A stretch of 64,000 nt of DNA from Rahnella bruchi (lineage in GTDB: Bacteria; Pseudomonadota; Gammaproteobacteria; Enterobacterales; Enterobacteriaceae), in assembly GCF_003614975.1 (NCBI RefSeq), contig NZ_QZWI01000016.1:59669-123668 (forward strand). Direction: 5' to 3'. Under the pieces are notes generated by a model. It was given only the letters and a program-made list of their open reading frames with translations, did no database searches and was not told the origin of the DNA. Shown here piece after piece: positions 32,537 to 42,333 of the stretch (positions within the stretch are counted from its first letter, which is position 1; the number at the start of each line of letters is the position of its first letter). The position numbers and the translations under genes were made by a program.

Positions 32537-32812
32537 ATGGCACGCGTAACTGTTCAAGACGCTGTTGAGAAAATTGGTAACCGTTTTGACCTGGTGTTGG
32601 TGGCTGCTCGTCGCGCACGCCAGCTGCAATCTGGTGGTAAAGATCCACTGGTTGCTGAAGAAAACGATAAATTCACCGTTATTGCCCTGCGCGAAATTGA
32701 AGAAGGCCTGATCACTAATCAGATCCTCGACGTTCGTGACCGTCAGGAGCAACAAGAGCAGGAAGCCGCAGAGATTCAGGCAGTGACTGCCATCGCTGAA
32801 GGCCGTCGTTAA
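32537..32812 (+). CDS. rpoZ: RNA polymerase omega subunit
   Basis: Protein of 91 residues, standard length. Omega helps fold the beta' subunit and forms part of a ppGpp-binding site with it. The [20 protein letters not shown] start and ARQLQ are typical. It lies 54 nt after gmk and 19 nt before spoT, in the same operon as the ppGpp hydrolase. Confidence 0.97.
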   Translation: MARVTVQDAVEKIGNRFDLVLVAARRARQLQSGGKDPLVAEENDKFTVIALREIEEGLITNQILDVRDRQEQQEQEAAEIQAVTAIAEGRR

Positions 32813-32831
32813 TTAACGAAACGGATCTCAC

Positions 32832-34940
32832 TTGTATATCTTTGAAAGCCTGAATCAACTGATTCAAAAATACCTGCCGGAGGAGCAAATTAAGCGCCTC
32901 GTGCAGGCTTACCTCGTGGCGCGGGATGCGCACGAGGGGCAGACACGTTCCAGCGGTGAGCCTTATATCACTCACCCGGTGGCTGTGGCTTGTATTTTGG
33001 CTGAAATGAGGCTCGATCATGAGACTCTGATGGCGGCGTTATTACACGACGTTATCGAAGACACGCCTGCAACTTACCAGGATATGGAACAACTGTTTGG
33101 CAAGAGCGTTGCTGAACTGGTTGAAGGCGTTTCAAAGTTAGACAAGCTGAAGTTCCGCGATAAGAAAGAAGCACAGGCGGAAAACTTCCGCAAAATGGTC
33201 ATGGCGATGGTGCAAGACATCCGCGTCATCTTGATCAAACTTGCTGACCGTACCCATAACATGCGCACGCTGGGCTCTTTACGCCCGGATAAACGTCGCC
33301 GTATTGCCCGCGAAACGCTGGAAATTTACAGTCCGCTGGCACACCGTTTGGGTATTCACCATCTGAAAACCGAGCTCGAAGAGCTGGGCTTCGAAGCGCT
33401 CTATCCAAACCGTTATCGCGTCATTAAAGAAGTGGTGAAAGCCGCGCGTGGTAACCGTAAAGAGATGATCCAAAAAATCCTCTCAGAGATTGAGGGCCGT
33501 TTAACTGAAGCCGGTATTCAGTGTCGCGTGAGTGGTCGCGAGAAACACCTGTATTCTATCTATTGCAAAATGCACCTCAAGGAACAGCGTTTCCATTCCA
33601 TTATGGATATTTACGCTTTCCGGGTGATCGTTAAAGACCTCGATACCTGTTATCGCGTGTTAGGACAGGCACATAGCCTGTACAAACCGCGTCCGGGCCG
33701 GGTCAAAGATTACATCGCAATCCCAAAAGCCAACGGCTATCAATCTTTGCATACTTCACTTATCGGTCCGCACGGCGTACCGGTTGAAGTACAGATCCGT
33801 ACTGAAGACATGGACCAGATGGCAGAGATGGGGGTTGCGGCTCACTGGGCTTATAAAGAGAACAGTGAAACCAGCACCACAGCACAGATCCGCGCTCAAC
33901 GCTGGTTACAGAGTTTGCTTGAACTACAACAAAGCGCAGGCAACTCCTTTGAATTTATCGAAAGCGTGAAATCGGATCTGTTCCCGGACGAAATTTATGT
34001 CTTTACGCCGGAAGGTCGTATCGTCGAATTGCCTGCGGGCGCGACGCCGGTCGACTTTGCTTACGCCGTGCATACCGATATCGGTCATGCCTGTGTGGGT
34101 GCCCGCGTTGACCGCCAGCCTTATCCGCTTTCGCAGCCGCTGACCAGCGGCCAGACTATCGAAATCATTACCGCACCAGGCGCCCGCCCGAATGCTGCCT
34201 GGCTAAACTTTGTCGTCAGCTCGCGCGCTCGAGCCAAAATCCGCCAGATGCTTAAAAACCTGAAACGTGATGACTCCGTTTCACTGGGTCGCCGTCTGCT
34301 GAACCACGCACTGGGTGCCGGTAAAAAACTCTCAGATATTCCACCAGAAAACATCAAAAACGAGCTGGACCGTATGAAGCTCGCGGCAATGGATGATTTA
34401 CTGGCTGAAATTGGTCTCGGCAACGCCATGAGCGTTGTTGTTGCCAAGAATCTGATGGGCGATCAGTCTTCAATGGCGACATCTGGTACGCGTAATCTGC
34501 CGATTAAAGGCGCAGATGGCGTGCTGATCACGTTCGCAAAATGCTGCCGTCCGATCCCAGGCGACCCGATCATTGCCCACGTGAGTCCGGGCAAAGGTCT
34601 GGTTATCCACCATGAATCCTGCCGTAATATTCGTGGTTACCAGAAAGAACCTGAGAAATTCATGGCCGTAGACTGGGATGATCATCAGGAAACGGATCAG
34701 GAATTTATCGCAGAAATTAAAGTCGATATGTTCAACCATCAGGGCGCTTTAGCGAACCTGACCGCCGCGATTAACGCAGCACAGTCGAATATTCAGAGTC
34801 TGAGTACCGAAGAAAAAGACGGTCGCGTCTACAGCGCCTTTATCCGCCTGACGACCCGCGATCGCGTACATCTGGCGAATATTATGCGTAAAATTCGTAT
34901 CATGCCGGATGTCATCAAAGTTACCCGTAACCGAAACTGA
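32832..34940 (+). CDS. spoT: Bifunctional (p)ppGpp synthetase/hydrolase SpoT
   Basis: Protein of 702 residues, the E. coli length, starting at TTG 32832, as in E. coli. Domains in order: HD hydrolase (His72-Asp73 in LLHDVIEDTP), synthetase-like domain with YQSLHTSLIGPHG, TGS domain near residues 390-450, helical and conserved-Cys regions (FAKCCRPIPGDPI), and a C-terminal ACT domain. It mainly degrades (p)ppGpp and makes some under carbon, iron or fatty-acid starvation. The unusual start codon may limit its translation. Confidence 0.97.
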   Translation: MYIFESLNQLIQKYLPEEQIKRLVQAYLVARDAHEGQTRSSGEPYITHPVAVACILAEMRLDHETLMAALLHDVIEDTPATYQDMEQLFGKSVAELVEGVSKLDKLKFRDKKEAQAENFRKMVMAMVQDIRVILIKLADRTHNMRTLGSLRPDKRRRIARETLEIYSPLAHRLGIHHLKTELEELGFEALYPNRYRVIKEVVKAARGNRKEMIQKILSEIEGRLTEAGIQCRVSGREKHLYSIYCKMHLKEQRFHSIMDIYAFRVIVKDLDTCYRVLGQAHSLYKPRPGRVKDYIAIPKANGYQSLHTSLIGPHGVPVEVQIRTEDMDQMAEMGVAAHWAYKENSETSTTAQIRAQRWLQSLLELQQSAGNSFEFIESVKSDLFPDEIYVFTPEGRIVELPAGATPVDFAYAVHTDIGHACVGARVDRQPYPLSQPLTSGQTIEIITAPGARPNAAWLNFVVSSRARAKIRQMLKNLKRDDSVSLGRRLLNHALGAGKKLSDIPPENIKNELDRMKLAAMDDLLAEIGLGNAMSVVVAKNLMGDQSSMATSGTRNLPIKGADGVLITFAKCCRPIPGDPIIAHVSPGKGLVIHHESCRNIRGYQKEPEKFMAVDWDDHQETDQEFIAEIKVDMFNHQGALANLTAAINAAQSNIQSLSTEEKDGRVYSAFIRLTTRDRVHLANIMRKIRIMPDVIKVTRNRN

Positions 34941-34945
34941 TTGTC

Positions 34946-35644
34946 ATGACTCCAGAACGTTATGCGCGCATCCGCGAAATGCTTGCGGCCCGACAGCCAG
35001 ACCTGACGGTCTGTATGGAACAGGTGCATAAACCGCATAATGTTTCTGCTGTCATTCGCACGGCAGACGCCGTCGGCGTTCACGAAATCCACGCGGTCTG
35101 GCCAACGACCCGAATGAAGACGCTGGTCTCTTCGGCGGCGGGCAGCAACAGCTGGGTTCAGGTTAAAACGCACAAAACCATTCAGGATGCCGTCGCCAAA
35201 ATGAAGGCGAAGGGTATGCAAATACTCGCCACGAATCTTTCTGAAAAAGCCGTCGATTTCCGCGCAATTGATTACACCCGCCCGACCTGCATTTTGCTGG
35301 GTCAGGAAAAAACCGGTATCACACCTGAAGCATTAGCACTGGCAGACAGCGATATCATCATTCCGATGATCGGTATGGTGCAATCCCTGAACGTGTCTGT
35401 CGCCTCAGCGCTTATCCTTTACGAAGCCCAGCGCCAGCGCGAAAATGCCGGTCTGTATCGCCGCGAAACCAGTCTGCTGAGCGAGAAAGAACAGCAGCGT
35501 TTGCTGTTTGAAGGTGGCTACCCGGTTCTGTCGAATGTGGCGAAGCGAAAGAAACTTCCGCGCCCTTTCATTGATGAACACGGGCAAATCGTTGCCGATG
35601 ATGAATGGTGGTCTGCGATGCAAATGACGGTTAAAAAAAGATGA
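34946..35644 (+). CDS. trmH: tRNA (guanosine(18)-2'-O)-methyltransferase
   Basis: Protein of 232 residues (E. coli 229), SPOUT superfamily. It methylates the 2'-OH of G18 in the tRNA D-loop using AdoMet. The three SPOUT motifs are visible: NVSAVIRTADAVG, LGQEKTGITPEAL and SLNVSVASALILYE, the latter two forming the trefoil knot. It starts 5 nt after spoT, and its stop overlaps the recG start (ATGA). Confidence 0.96.
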   Translation: MTPERYARIREMLAARQPDLTVCMEQVHKPHNVSAVIRTADAVGVHEIHAVWPTTRMKTLVSSAAGSNSWVQVKTHKTIQDAVAKMKAKGMQILATNLSEKAVDFRAIDYTRPTCILLGQEKTGITPEALALADSDIIIPMIGMVQSLNVSVASALILYEAQRQRENAGLYRRETSLLSEKEQQRLLFEGGYPVLSNVAKRKKLPRPFIDEHGQIVADDEWWSAMQMTVKKR

Positions 35645-37722
35645 AAGGCCGCCTGCTCGACGCCATCCCGCTGACGTCGCTTTCCGGCGTCGGAGCCAGT
35701 CAGGCAGATAAACTCGCTAAACTCGGTCTTGAAACCATTCAGGATTTACTGCTTCATCTGCCCTTACGTTACGAAGACCGCACCCGCCTTTACACCATCA
35801 ATGATTTACAGCCCGGTATTTTCGCGACTATAGAAGGCGAAGTGCTGCGCAGTGATATCAGTTTTGGCCGCCGCAGAATGCTGACCTGTCAGATAAGTGA
35901 CGGTACGGGCATGGTGACGTTGCGCTTCTTTAATTTTAACGCTGCGATGAAAAACAGTCTCGCCGCAGGCCGTCGTGTCACTGCTTATGGCGAAATTAAA
36001 CGCGGCACCATCGGCGCAGAAATCATTCATCCGGAATACCGAATACAGGGTGAAAACAGCGAAGTCGTTTTACAGGAATCACTGACGCCGGTCTATCCGA
36101 CAACGGAAGGTATTCGCCAGGCAACACTGCGTAAGCTGACCGATCAGGCGCTGGAATTGCTCGATACCGTCCCTATCGCTGAATTATTGCCGGAAGAACT
36201 GAGCCGTTCGCTGATACCACTTCCTCAGGCGTTGCATTTACTGCATCGCCCGCCGCCAGATATCCAGCTCGCCGATCTTGAGAAAGGTCATCATCCGGCT
36301 CAACGTCGCCTGATTATGGAAGAACTGCTGGCGCATAATCTCAGTATGCTGGCCGTTCGCGCTGGCACACAAAGCTATAAAGCCCTGCCGCTGCATCATG
36401 ACGACCGGCTAAAAAATCAATTCCTCACGTCCCTCCCCTTCAGTCCGACCGGTGCGCAACAGCGCGTGGTAGCTGAAATTGAACAGGATCTGGCGAAAAG
36501 TTACCCGATGATGCGATTAGTTCAGGGCGATGTGGGTTCTGGCAAAACGCTGGTGGCGGCTCTCGCCGCACTATGCGCTATCGCTCAGGGGCAACAGGTC
36601 GGGTTAATGGCACCGACTGAATTACTGGCCGAACAGCACGCCAATAATTTTCGTCAGTGGTTTGAACCACTGGGTATTCAGGTTGGCTGGCTGGCCGGTA
36701 AGCAAAAAGGCAAAGCACGACAGGCTCAGCAGGATGCTATCGCCAGTGGCCAGGTTTCCATGGTGGTGGGCACACACGCCATTTTCCAGGAGCAGGTACA
36801 GTTCTCGTCATTGTCTCTGGTCATCATTGATGAACAACACCGGTTTGGCGTACATCAGCGTCTGGCCCTGTGGGAAAAGGGGCTGCAACAGGGCTTCCAT
36901 CCTCATCAGTTGATTATGACGGCGACACCCATCCCGCGAACACTGGCTATGACTGCCTATGCGGACCTTGATACGTCAGTGATCGACGAACTGCCGCCGG
37001 GCCGTACGCCGGTGACCACCGTCGCCATTCCTGATACACGACGAAGTGACATTATCAGCCGCGTCAAAAGTGCCTGCGAGCAGGAAAATCGTCAGGCCTA
37101 TTGGGTTTGTACGCTGATTGAAGAATCGGAAATGCTCGAGGCTCAGGCGGCTGAAGCGACCTGGGAAGGCCTGAAAGAAGCGCTTCCGGCACTGAATATC
37201 GGGCTGGTACATGGCCGTATGAAAGCGCAGGAAAAGCAGGGCGTCATGCAGGCGTTTAAACAAGGCGAAGTGCAGCTTCTGGTGGCAACGACCGTTATTG
37301 AAGTCGGCGTTGACGTGCCGAATGCCAGCCTGATGATAATCGAAAATCCGGAGCGTTTAGGACTGGCGCAGTTGCACCAGCTGCGCGGACGCGTCGGACG
37401 TGGCGCAGTGGCCTCGCACTGTGTTCTGCTCTATAAAACTCCGCTAAGCAAAACCGCACAGAAGCGTTTGCAGGTGCTGCGTGACAGTAACGATGGCTTT
37501 GTCATCGCCCAACAGGATTTAGAAATCCGCGGACCGGGTGAGTTACTGGGCACGCGCCAAACCGGCAGCGCCGAGTTCAAAGTCGCGGACTTGCTGCGCG
37601 ATCAGGCGATGATCCCCGATGTCCAGCGCATTGCGCGCTATCTCCAGCAGCAGTTCCCGGAACATGCCAAAGCATTGATTGAACGCTGGCTGCCGGAAAG
37701 AGTCAGATACACCAACGCCTGA
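35641..37722 (+). CDS. recG: ATP-dependent DNA helicase RecG
   Basis: Protein of 693 residues, the E. coli length. An N-terminal wedge domain with OB fold (residues ~1-150) grips branched DNA. Helicase domains carry GDVGSGKTLVA (Walker A), DEQH (motif II) and TATPIPRTLA (motif III), then VGRGAVASHC in the second RecA-like domain. It remodels stalled replication forks and Holliday junctions. It is coupled to trmH by a 4-nt overlap and is last in the gmk-rpoZ-spoT-trmH-recG run. Confidence 0.97.
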   Translation: MKGRLLDAIPLTSLSGVGASQADKLAKLGLETIQDLLLHLPLRYEDRTRLYTINDLQPGIFATIEGEVLRSDISFGRRRMLTCQISDGTGMVTLRFFNFNAAMKNSLAAGRRVTAYGEIKRGTIGAEIIHPEYRIQGENSEVVLQESLTPVYPTTEGIRQATLRKLTDQALELLDTVPIAELLPEELSRSLIPLPQALHLLHRPPPDIQLADLEKGHHPAQRRLIMEELLAHNLSMLAVRAGTQSYKALPLHHDDRLKNQFLTSLPFSPTGAQQRVVAEIEQDLAKSYPMMRLVQGDVGSGKTLVAALAALCAIAQGQQVGLMAPTELLAEQHANNFRQWFEPLGIQVGWLAGKQKGKARQAQQDAIASGQVSMVVGTHAIFQEQVQFSSLSLVIIDEQHRFGVHQRLALWEKGLQQGFHPHQLIMTATPIPRTLAMTAYADLDTSVIDELPPGRTPVTTVAIPDTRRSDIISRVKSACEQENRQAYWVCTLIEESEMLEAQAAEATWEGLKEALPALNIGLVHGRMKAQEKQGVMQAFKQGEVQLLVATTVIEVGVDVPNASLMIIENPERLGLAQLHQLRGRVGRGAVASHCVLLYKTPLSKTAQKRLQVLRDSNDGFVIAQQDLEIRGPGELLGTRQTGSAEFKVADLLRDQAMIPDVQRIARYLQQQFPEHAKALIERWLPERVRYTNA

Positions 37723-37745
37723 TCCACTCCCCCTAATCTCCAGCC

Positions 37746-37776
37746 GCCAAAACATTATTAAAAATGATGTTTTGGC
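37746..37776. repeat. AT-rich hairpin downstream of recG
   Basis: GCCAAAACAT (37746-37755) pairs with ATGTTTTGGC (37767-37776) and extends inward by about four pairs. No T-run follows, so its role (terminator, operator or neither) is open. Confidence 0.45.
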
Positions 37777-37836
37777 ATCTCCTCATTCATGCAAATTTTA
37801 ATCTGACCGCAGCTGAACCGCTTTCCTCACTGGTTA

Positions 37837-37852
37837 TTTGATGACCTTCACA
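37837..37852. promoter_or_regulatory. Possible CRP site before the PTS gene
   Basis: TTTGA-N6-TCACA matches the CRP consensus TGTGA-N6-TCACA at 9 of 10 positions. It lies about 108 nt before the EIIC start; a possible -10 GATAAT is at 37902-37907. CRP control of a sugar PTS gene would be expected, but this is a single-site inference. Confidence 0.4.
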
Positions 37853-37952
37853 GACTGAGGCAAAGCCGGTAACCGGTTTCATACCCCACCACTACACTGA
37901 TGATAATTAAGGCAACCGTGTCTGAACTCTTCAACATAAGGCCAATATCATT

Positions 37953-39281
37953 ATGAGCATCAGCCAGTCACTCTTTAACTTTATAGAACAAAAAATCAGC
38001 CCTTTTGCTGCCCGGCTTTCCTCGCAACGACACGTCATGGCAGTGCGTGATGGGTTTATTTCAGCAATGCCGTTTATGATTGTTGGCTCATTTTTACTGG
38101 TTTTTGTTCATCCACCCTTCTCGCCTGAATCCTCATGGGGTTTTGCCAGAAGCTGGCTGGCACTCTCGGCGAAATATGAAGTGCAGATCCTGACGCCGTT
38201 CAATATGACGATGGGGATCATGTCGATCTACATCTCGGCATCGATTGCCTACAATCTGGCAAGAAGTTACAAACTTGACCCGTTTATGACGGCCATGCTG
38301 GCGCTGATGTCATTCCTGCTGGTCGCTGCGCCGCAGGTTGATGAGAAGATGTCGACCGTTGCGCTGGGTGGAGTGGGAATATTTACCGCCATATTGGTGG
38401 CTATTTATGTGACAGAGCTGACGCGGTTGCTGAAAAAATACAATATTGGCATACGCTTACCCGAACAGGTTCCTTCAAACATAAAGCATTCGTTTGATTT
38501 GCTGATCCCGATTATTGCGGTGGTTGTGACCCTTTTCCCCCTGAGCTTGCTGGTGCAGTCAGGGTTCGACATGCTGTTGCCGCAGGCGATTATGGCGCTG
38601 TTCGAACCACTGATTTCCGCGGCTGATTCTCTCCCTGCGGTGCTGCTTGCCGTGCTGATTTGTCATCTGCTGTGGTTTGCCGGTATTCACGGTTCGGCCA
38701 TCGTTTCAGGGATGCTGCAGGCCTTCTGGTTAACTAATCTCGGCCTGAATCAGACTGATCTCGCAGCAGGTTTACCGATGACGCACATTATGACCGAAGC
38801 GTTCTGGAACTTCCTGATTGTCATCGGAGGCTCTGGTGCGACTATCGGGCTGGTATTGTTGTTCTGTCGCAGTAAGTCGGCGCACCTGCGCACGATGGGT
38901 AAACTGAGTCTGGTTCCCAGTTGCTTTAACATCAATGAGCCGGTGATCTTTGGCACCCCAATTGTCATGAATCCGGTATTTTTCATCCCCTTCCTTCTGG
39001 CACCGATGGTGAATGCCGTTATTGCCTACACCACGGTTAAAACTGATCTTCTGCCACATATGATTTCACTGGTGCCATGGACATCCCCGGCGCCAATTGG
39101 CGCAGCCTGGGCGATGGGCTGGGATTTCAAAGTGTCGATTTTGGTCATCATGCTGATGGCGCTTTCCATGGTGATTTACTATCCATTCTTTAAAGTTTAT
39201 GAAAAGCAGTTGCTCACGCAGGAGAAAGCGGCTGAAGCGGAAGATCAGACATTTACCGAAAAGGCAGATGCTGCGCATTAA
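37953..39281 (+). CDS. PTS system EIIC component, lactose/cellobiose family
   Basis: Protein of 442 residues with about ten hydrophobic segments. Family signatures are HVMAVRDGFISAMPFMIVGSF near residue 28, WFAGIHGSAIVSG, and NEPVIFGTPIVMNP, the loop that carries the sugar-contacting Glu. It is a sugar-transporting membrane domain that must receive phosphate from an EIIB. Neither EIIA, EIIB, a phospho-beta-glycosidase nor a regulator lies beside it, so it is an orphan EIIC that must use partners encoded elsewhere. The sugar (cellobiose, chitobiose or another) cannot be assigned. Confidence 0.88.
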   Translation: MSISQSLFNFIEQKISPFAARLSSQRHVMAVRDGFISAMPFMIVGSFLLVFVHPPFSPESSWGFARSWLALSAKYEVQILTPFNMTMGIMSIYISASIAYNLARSYKLDPFMTAMLALMSFLLVAAPQVDEKMSTVALGGVGIFTAILVAIYVTELTRLLKKYNIGIRLPEQVPSNIKHSFDLLIPIIAVVVTLFPLSLLVQSGFDMLLPQAIMALFEPLISAADSLPAVLLAVLICHLLWFAGIHGSAIVSGMLQAFWLTNLGLNQTDLAAGLPMTHIMTEAFWNFLIVIGGSGATIGLVLLFCRSKSAHLRTMGKLSLVPSCFNINEPVIFGTPIVMNPVFFIPFLLAPMVNAVIAYTTVKTDLLPHMISLVPWTSPAPIGAAWAMGWDFKVSILVIMLMALSMVIYYPFFKVYEKQLLTQEKAAEAEDQTFTEKADAAH

Positions 39282-39305
39282 GAGGTAAAACTACAGGAGA
39301 AATTC

Positions 39306-39338
39306 AGGCACAGAAACCTAGCTTCTGTGCCTTTTTTT
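39306..39338 (+). terminator. Terminator after the PTS EIIC gene
   Basis: AGGCACAGAA (39306-39315) pairs with TTCTGTGCCT (39323-39332), followed by seven T's. The gltS stop codon on the other strand uses the end of the T-run. Confidence 0.88.
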
Positions 39339-40548
39339 AGCTGATCGAAGGGAAGATGGGCAACATGAGGTAGAGCTTAATCACGATCGCATTGGCGATA
39401 TCAATGAAGAACGCGCCAACCATAGGCACGACCAGAAAAGCGAGATGTGAAGGACCAAACTGATTGGTGATGGCCTGCATATTGGCAATGGCGGTTGGCG
39501 TGGCACCAAGTCCGAAGCCGCAATGCCCGGCAGCCAGCACTGCAGCATCATAGTTTTTACCCATCACCCGATAGGTGACGAAAATCGCGTAAAGTGCCAT
39601 CGCGATGGTTTGCACAATCAGAATGGCCATCATCGGCAACGCCAGCGACGCCATTTCCCAAAGCTTCAGGCTCATCAGCGCCATTGCCAGAAACAGCGAC
39701 AAGCTCACGTTCCCCAGCACAGAGACGGCCCGGTCGAAAACGCGGTAAAAACCGAGCCATGCCAGGACATTGCTCAGGATCACACCGACGAAAAGTACGC
39801 AGACAAATGTCGGAATTTCGAATGCAGACCCCTGAAGCAGGGTGGCAACCTGAGTTCCTGCCATCAGACATATCGCGATCAGTGCGATAGTTTCCACCAT
39901 CACCAGCGGCGTTATCATCCGCCCGATGGTCGGTTTCTCAAATGCGCTCGGATCAACCGTGTCTTCAGGTGTTCCGTTGGGAGTGGAGGAATGGCTCACT
40001 AAATAACGCGCTACCGGCCCGCCTATGATCCCGCCCAATACCAGGCCGAAGGTCGCGCAGGCCATCGCGACTTCTGTGGCGTTTTCAAAGCCATAACGCT
40101 CAATAAATAGCTTACTCCACGCGGCGCCCGTTCCGTGACCGCCGGAAAGTGTAATCGAACCGGCAAGCAGACCCATCAGCGGATCCAGCCCCAGCATTTT
40201 CGCCATACCGATACCGATGGCATTTTGCATCAGCAGCAGGCCGATGACGACAAAGACCAGAAGGAACAATGATTTGCCTCCCGCGCGCAAGCTGGCAAGA
40301 TTGGCGTTCAGACCGATTGTCGCAAAGAACGCCAGCATCAGAGGTTCTTTCAGGGACATATCAAATCCGATTTCCCAGCCGAACACCTGATTGGCTATCA
40401 GCAACAGCAAAGCGACCAGCAATCCGCCGGCTACTGGCTCAGGAATAGTATATTTCTTCAGAAACTTGACCGACTGGACGCATTTTCGCCCTAAAAGGAG
40501 CACCAACGTAGCAGCAACCAACGTGCCATAGGTGTCGAGTTGAATCAT
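39337..40548 (-). CDS. gltS: Sodium/glutamate symporter
   Basis: Protein of 403 residues (E. coli 401), about ten hydrophobic segments in two inverted halves. Each half carries a Gly-rich reentrant loop (GGHGTGAAW near residue 135 and GHCGFGLGATPTAIAN near residue 345), as in the ESS family. It imports glutamate with sodium ions. It is divergent from xanP with a 239-nt gap, the same neighbour as in E. coli. Confidence 0.96.
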   Translation of the reverse strand: MIQLDTYGTLVAATLVLLLGRKCVQSVKFLKKYTIPEPVAGGLLVALLLLIANQVFGWEIGFDMSLKEPLMLAFFATIGLNANLASLRAGGKSLFLLVFVVIGLLLMQNAIGIGMAKMLGLDPLMGLLAGSITLSGGHGTGAAWSKLFIERYGFENATEVAMACATFGLVLGGIIGGPVARYLVSHSSTPNGTPEDTVDPSAFEKPTIGRMITPLVMVETIALIAICLMAGTQVATLLQGSAFEIPTFVCVLFVGVILSNVLAWLGFYRVFDRAVSVLGNVSLSLFLAMALMSLKLWEMASLALPMMAILIVQTIAMALYAIFVTYRVMGKNYDAAVLAAGHCGFGLGATPTAIANMQAITNQFGPSHLAFLVVPMVGAFFIDIANAIVIKLYLMLPIFPSIS

Positions 40549-40716
40549 TGAAAAACTCCTTTTTAAAAAATATCCAATAATATTATTTAGTTACAAATAT
40601 CTTATTTAAGTATCATTCCCCCAGAGGCTGAATTAGAAGTCATTAAAGCTGCTATAAGCAAGAAAAACAGGTGGTAAATCTTCCATTAACCTAAACATCC
40701 TCTCTAAAATAGCTGA

Positions 40717-40732
40717 TAGCAAACGATTGCTT
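40717..40732. promoter_or_regulatory. PurR box upstream of xanP
   Basis: The 16-bp palindromic site contains GCAAACGATTGC and fits the PurR consensus ANGCAANCGNTTNCNT at 11 of 12 fixed positions. It lies 56 nt before the xanthine-permease start, where a purine repressor would act. Confidence 0.68.
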
Positions 40733-40787
40733 TTATCGCTGATTTCAATAAAAATGCCCGCTTTGCCGCTTATTGGAATGCCATAAC

Positions 40788-42179
40788 ATGAGTTCGCAAA
40801 CAGCAGAACAAGAAACACCGCAACCTGATCTTTCCCGCCAGCAAAAAAGTGAACTGATTTACCGGCTCGAAGATCGTCCGCCACTTCCTCAGACGTTATT
40901 TGCCGCCTGTCAGCATTTGCTGGCGATGTTTGTTGCGGTTATCACACCAGCATTACTGATTTGCCAGGCACTGGGTTTACCCGCGCAAGACACGCAACAC
41001 ATCATCAGCATGTCGCTGTTCGCCTCCGGTCTGGCTTCAATTTTGCAGATTAAAACCTGGGGGCCTGTCGGTTCAGGCTTACTCTCCATTCAGGGCACCA
41101 GTTTTAATTTTGTCGCGCCGCTTATCATGGGCGGAATGGCGCTGAAAAATGGCGGCGCCGATGTCCCGACCATGATGGCGGCCCTGTTCGGTACACTGAT
41201 GCTGGCTTCATGTACTGAAATTATCCTTTCCCGTTTCTTGCACCTCGCGCGCCGTATTATTACGCCGCTGGTTTCCGGCATTGTGGTGATGATTATCGGG
41301 CTGTCACTGATTCAGGTCGGACTGACTTCTATTGGCGGCGGTTACTCCGCGATGAGTGATCACACGTTCGGCGCGCCGAAAAATCTGCTGCTGGCCGCCG
41401 TCGTGCTGGTGGTGATTGTTCTGCTGAACCGCCAGCGCAACCCTTACCTGCGCGTGGCGTCTCTGGTTATCGCGATGGCTGTAGGTTATCTGGCGGCCTG
41501 GATGATGGGGATGTTGCCAAACGTCGCACCAGCCGCACAGACAAACTGGATAACCTTACCGACGCCGCTTTATTACGGATTGGGCTTTGACTGGAACCTG
41601 CTGATCCCTCTGATGCTGATTTTCATGGTCACGTCGCTGGAAACTATCGGTGATATTACCGCGACCTCAGACGTTTCTGAGCAGCCGGTCAGCGGCCCGC
41701 TTTACATGAAGCGCATCAAAGGCGGCGTTCTGGCAAATGGCCTGAACTCGATGCTTTCTGCGGTATTTAACACCTTTCCGAATTCATGCTTTGGGCAAAA
41801 CAACGGCGTTATTCAACTGACCGGCGTTGCCAGCCGTTACGTCGGTTTTGTCGTCGCGCTGATGTTGATCATTCTCGGTCTGTTTCCTGCCGTAGCAGGC
41901 TTTGTGCAGCATATTCCTGAGCCGGTACTGGGCGGCGCGACCATTGTGATGTTCGGTACGATTGCGGCTTCAGGCGTACGTATTGTTTCCCGTGAGCGCC
42001 TGAACCGCCGCGCGATTATGATCATGGCGCTTTCCCTCGCCGTCGGCATGGGTGTTTCTCAACAGCCACTGATCCTGCAATTCGCGCCAGACTGGCTGAA
42101 AACCCTCCTGTCTTCTGGCATTGCCGCCGGTGGTATCACTGCGATTGTTCTGAATCTGGTTTTCCCTCACGAAAAGTAA
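40788..42179 (+). CDS. xanP: Xanthine:H+ symporter XanP
   Basis: Protein of 463 residues from ATG 40788, the E. coli XanP length; a frame start at 40773 adds five residues without a ribosome site. It is an NCS2 (nucleobase-ascorbate) transporter, with about 12-14 membrane segments, that imports xanthine with protons. Family motifs are [28 protein letters not shown] (substrate-binding Glu) and [21 protein letters not shown] PurR box in its promoter region fits purine control. Confidence 0.95.
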   Translation: MSSQTAEQETPQPDLSRQQKSELIYRLEDRPPLPQTLFAACQHLLAMFVAVITPALLICQALGLPAQDTQHIISMSLFASGLASILQIKTWGPVGSGLLSIQGTSFNFVAPLIMGGMALKNGGADVPTMMAALFGTLMLASCTEIILSRFLHLARRIITPLVSGIVVMIIGLSLIQVGLTSIGGGYSAMSDHTFGAPKNLLLAAVVLVVIVLLNRQRNPYLRVASLVIAMAVGYLAAWMMGMLPNVAPAAQTNWITLPTPLYYGLGFDWNLLIPLMLIFMVTSLETIGDITATSDVSEQPVSGPLYMKRIKGGVLANGLNSMLSAVFNTFPNSCFGQNNGVIQLTGVASRYVGFVVALMLIILGLFPAVAGFVQHIPEPVLGGATIVMFGTIAASGVRIVSRERLNRRAIMIMALSLAVGMGVSQQPLILQFAPDWLKTLLSSGIAAGGITAIVLNLVFPHEK

Positions 42180-42204
42180 TCACCGGATGTAATTCGCATG
42201 CAAC

Positions 42205-42238
42205 AGCGGCAGCGGGTCTGGAACCCCTGCCGCTTTTT
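42205..42238 (+). terminator. Terminator after xanP
   Basis: AGCGGCAG (42205-42212) pairs with CTGCCGCT (42227-42234); an inner GGGT/ACCC pair extends the stem past a one-base bulge. Five T's follow. Confidence 0.85.
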
Positions 42239-42333
42239 ATTGTCTCCATTCTGCTAACCTGTTGAGAAAAGTCGCTGTTTGCGGCATAAACAAAGAATCT
42301 TTTTTCCACTTTCCCGTTACAGGGCTCCAGACG

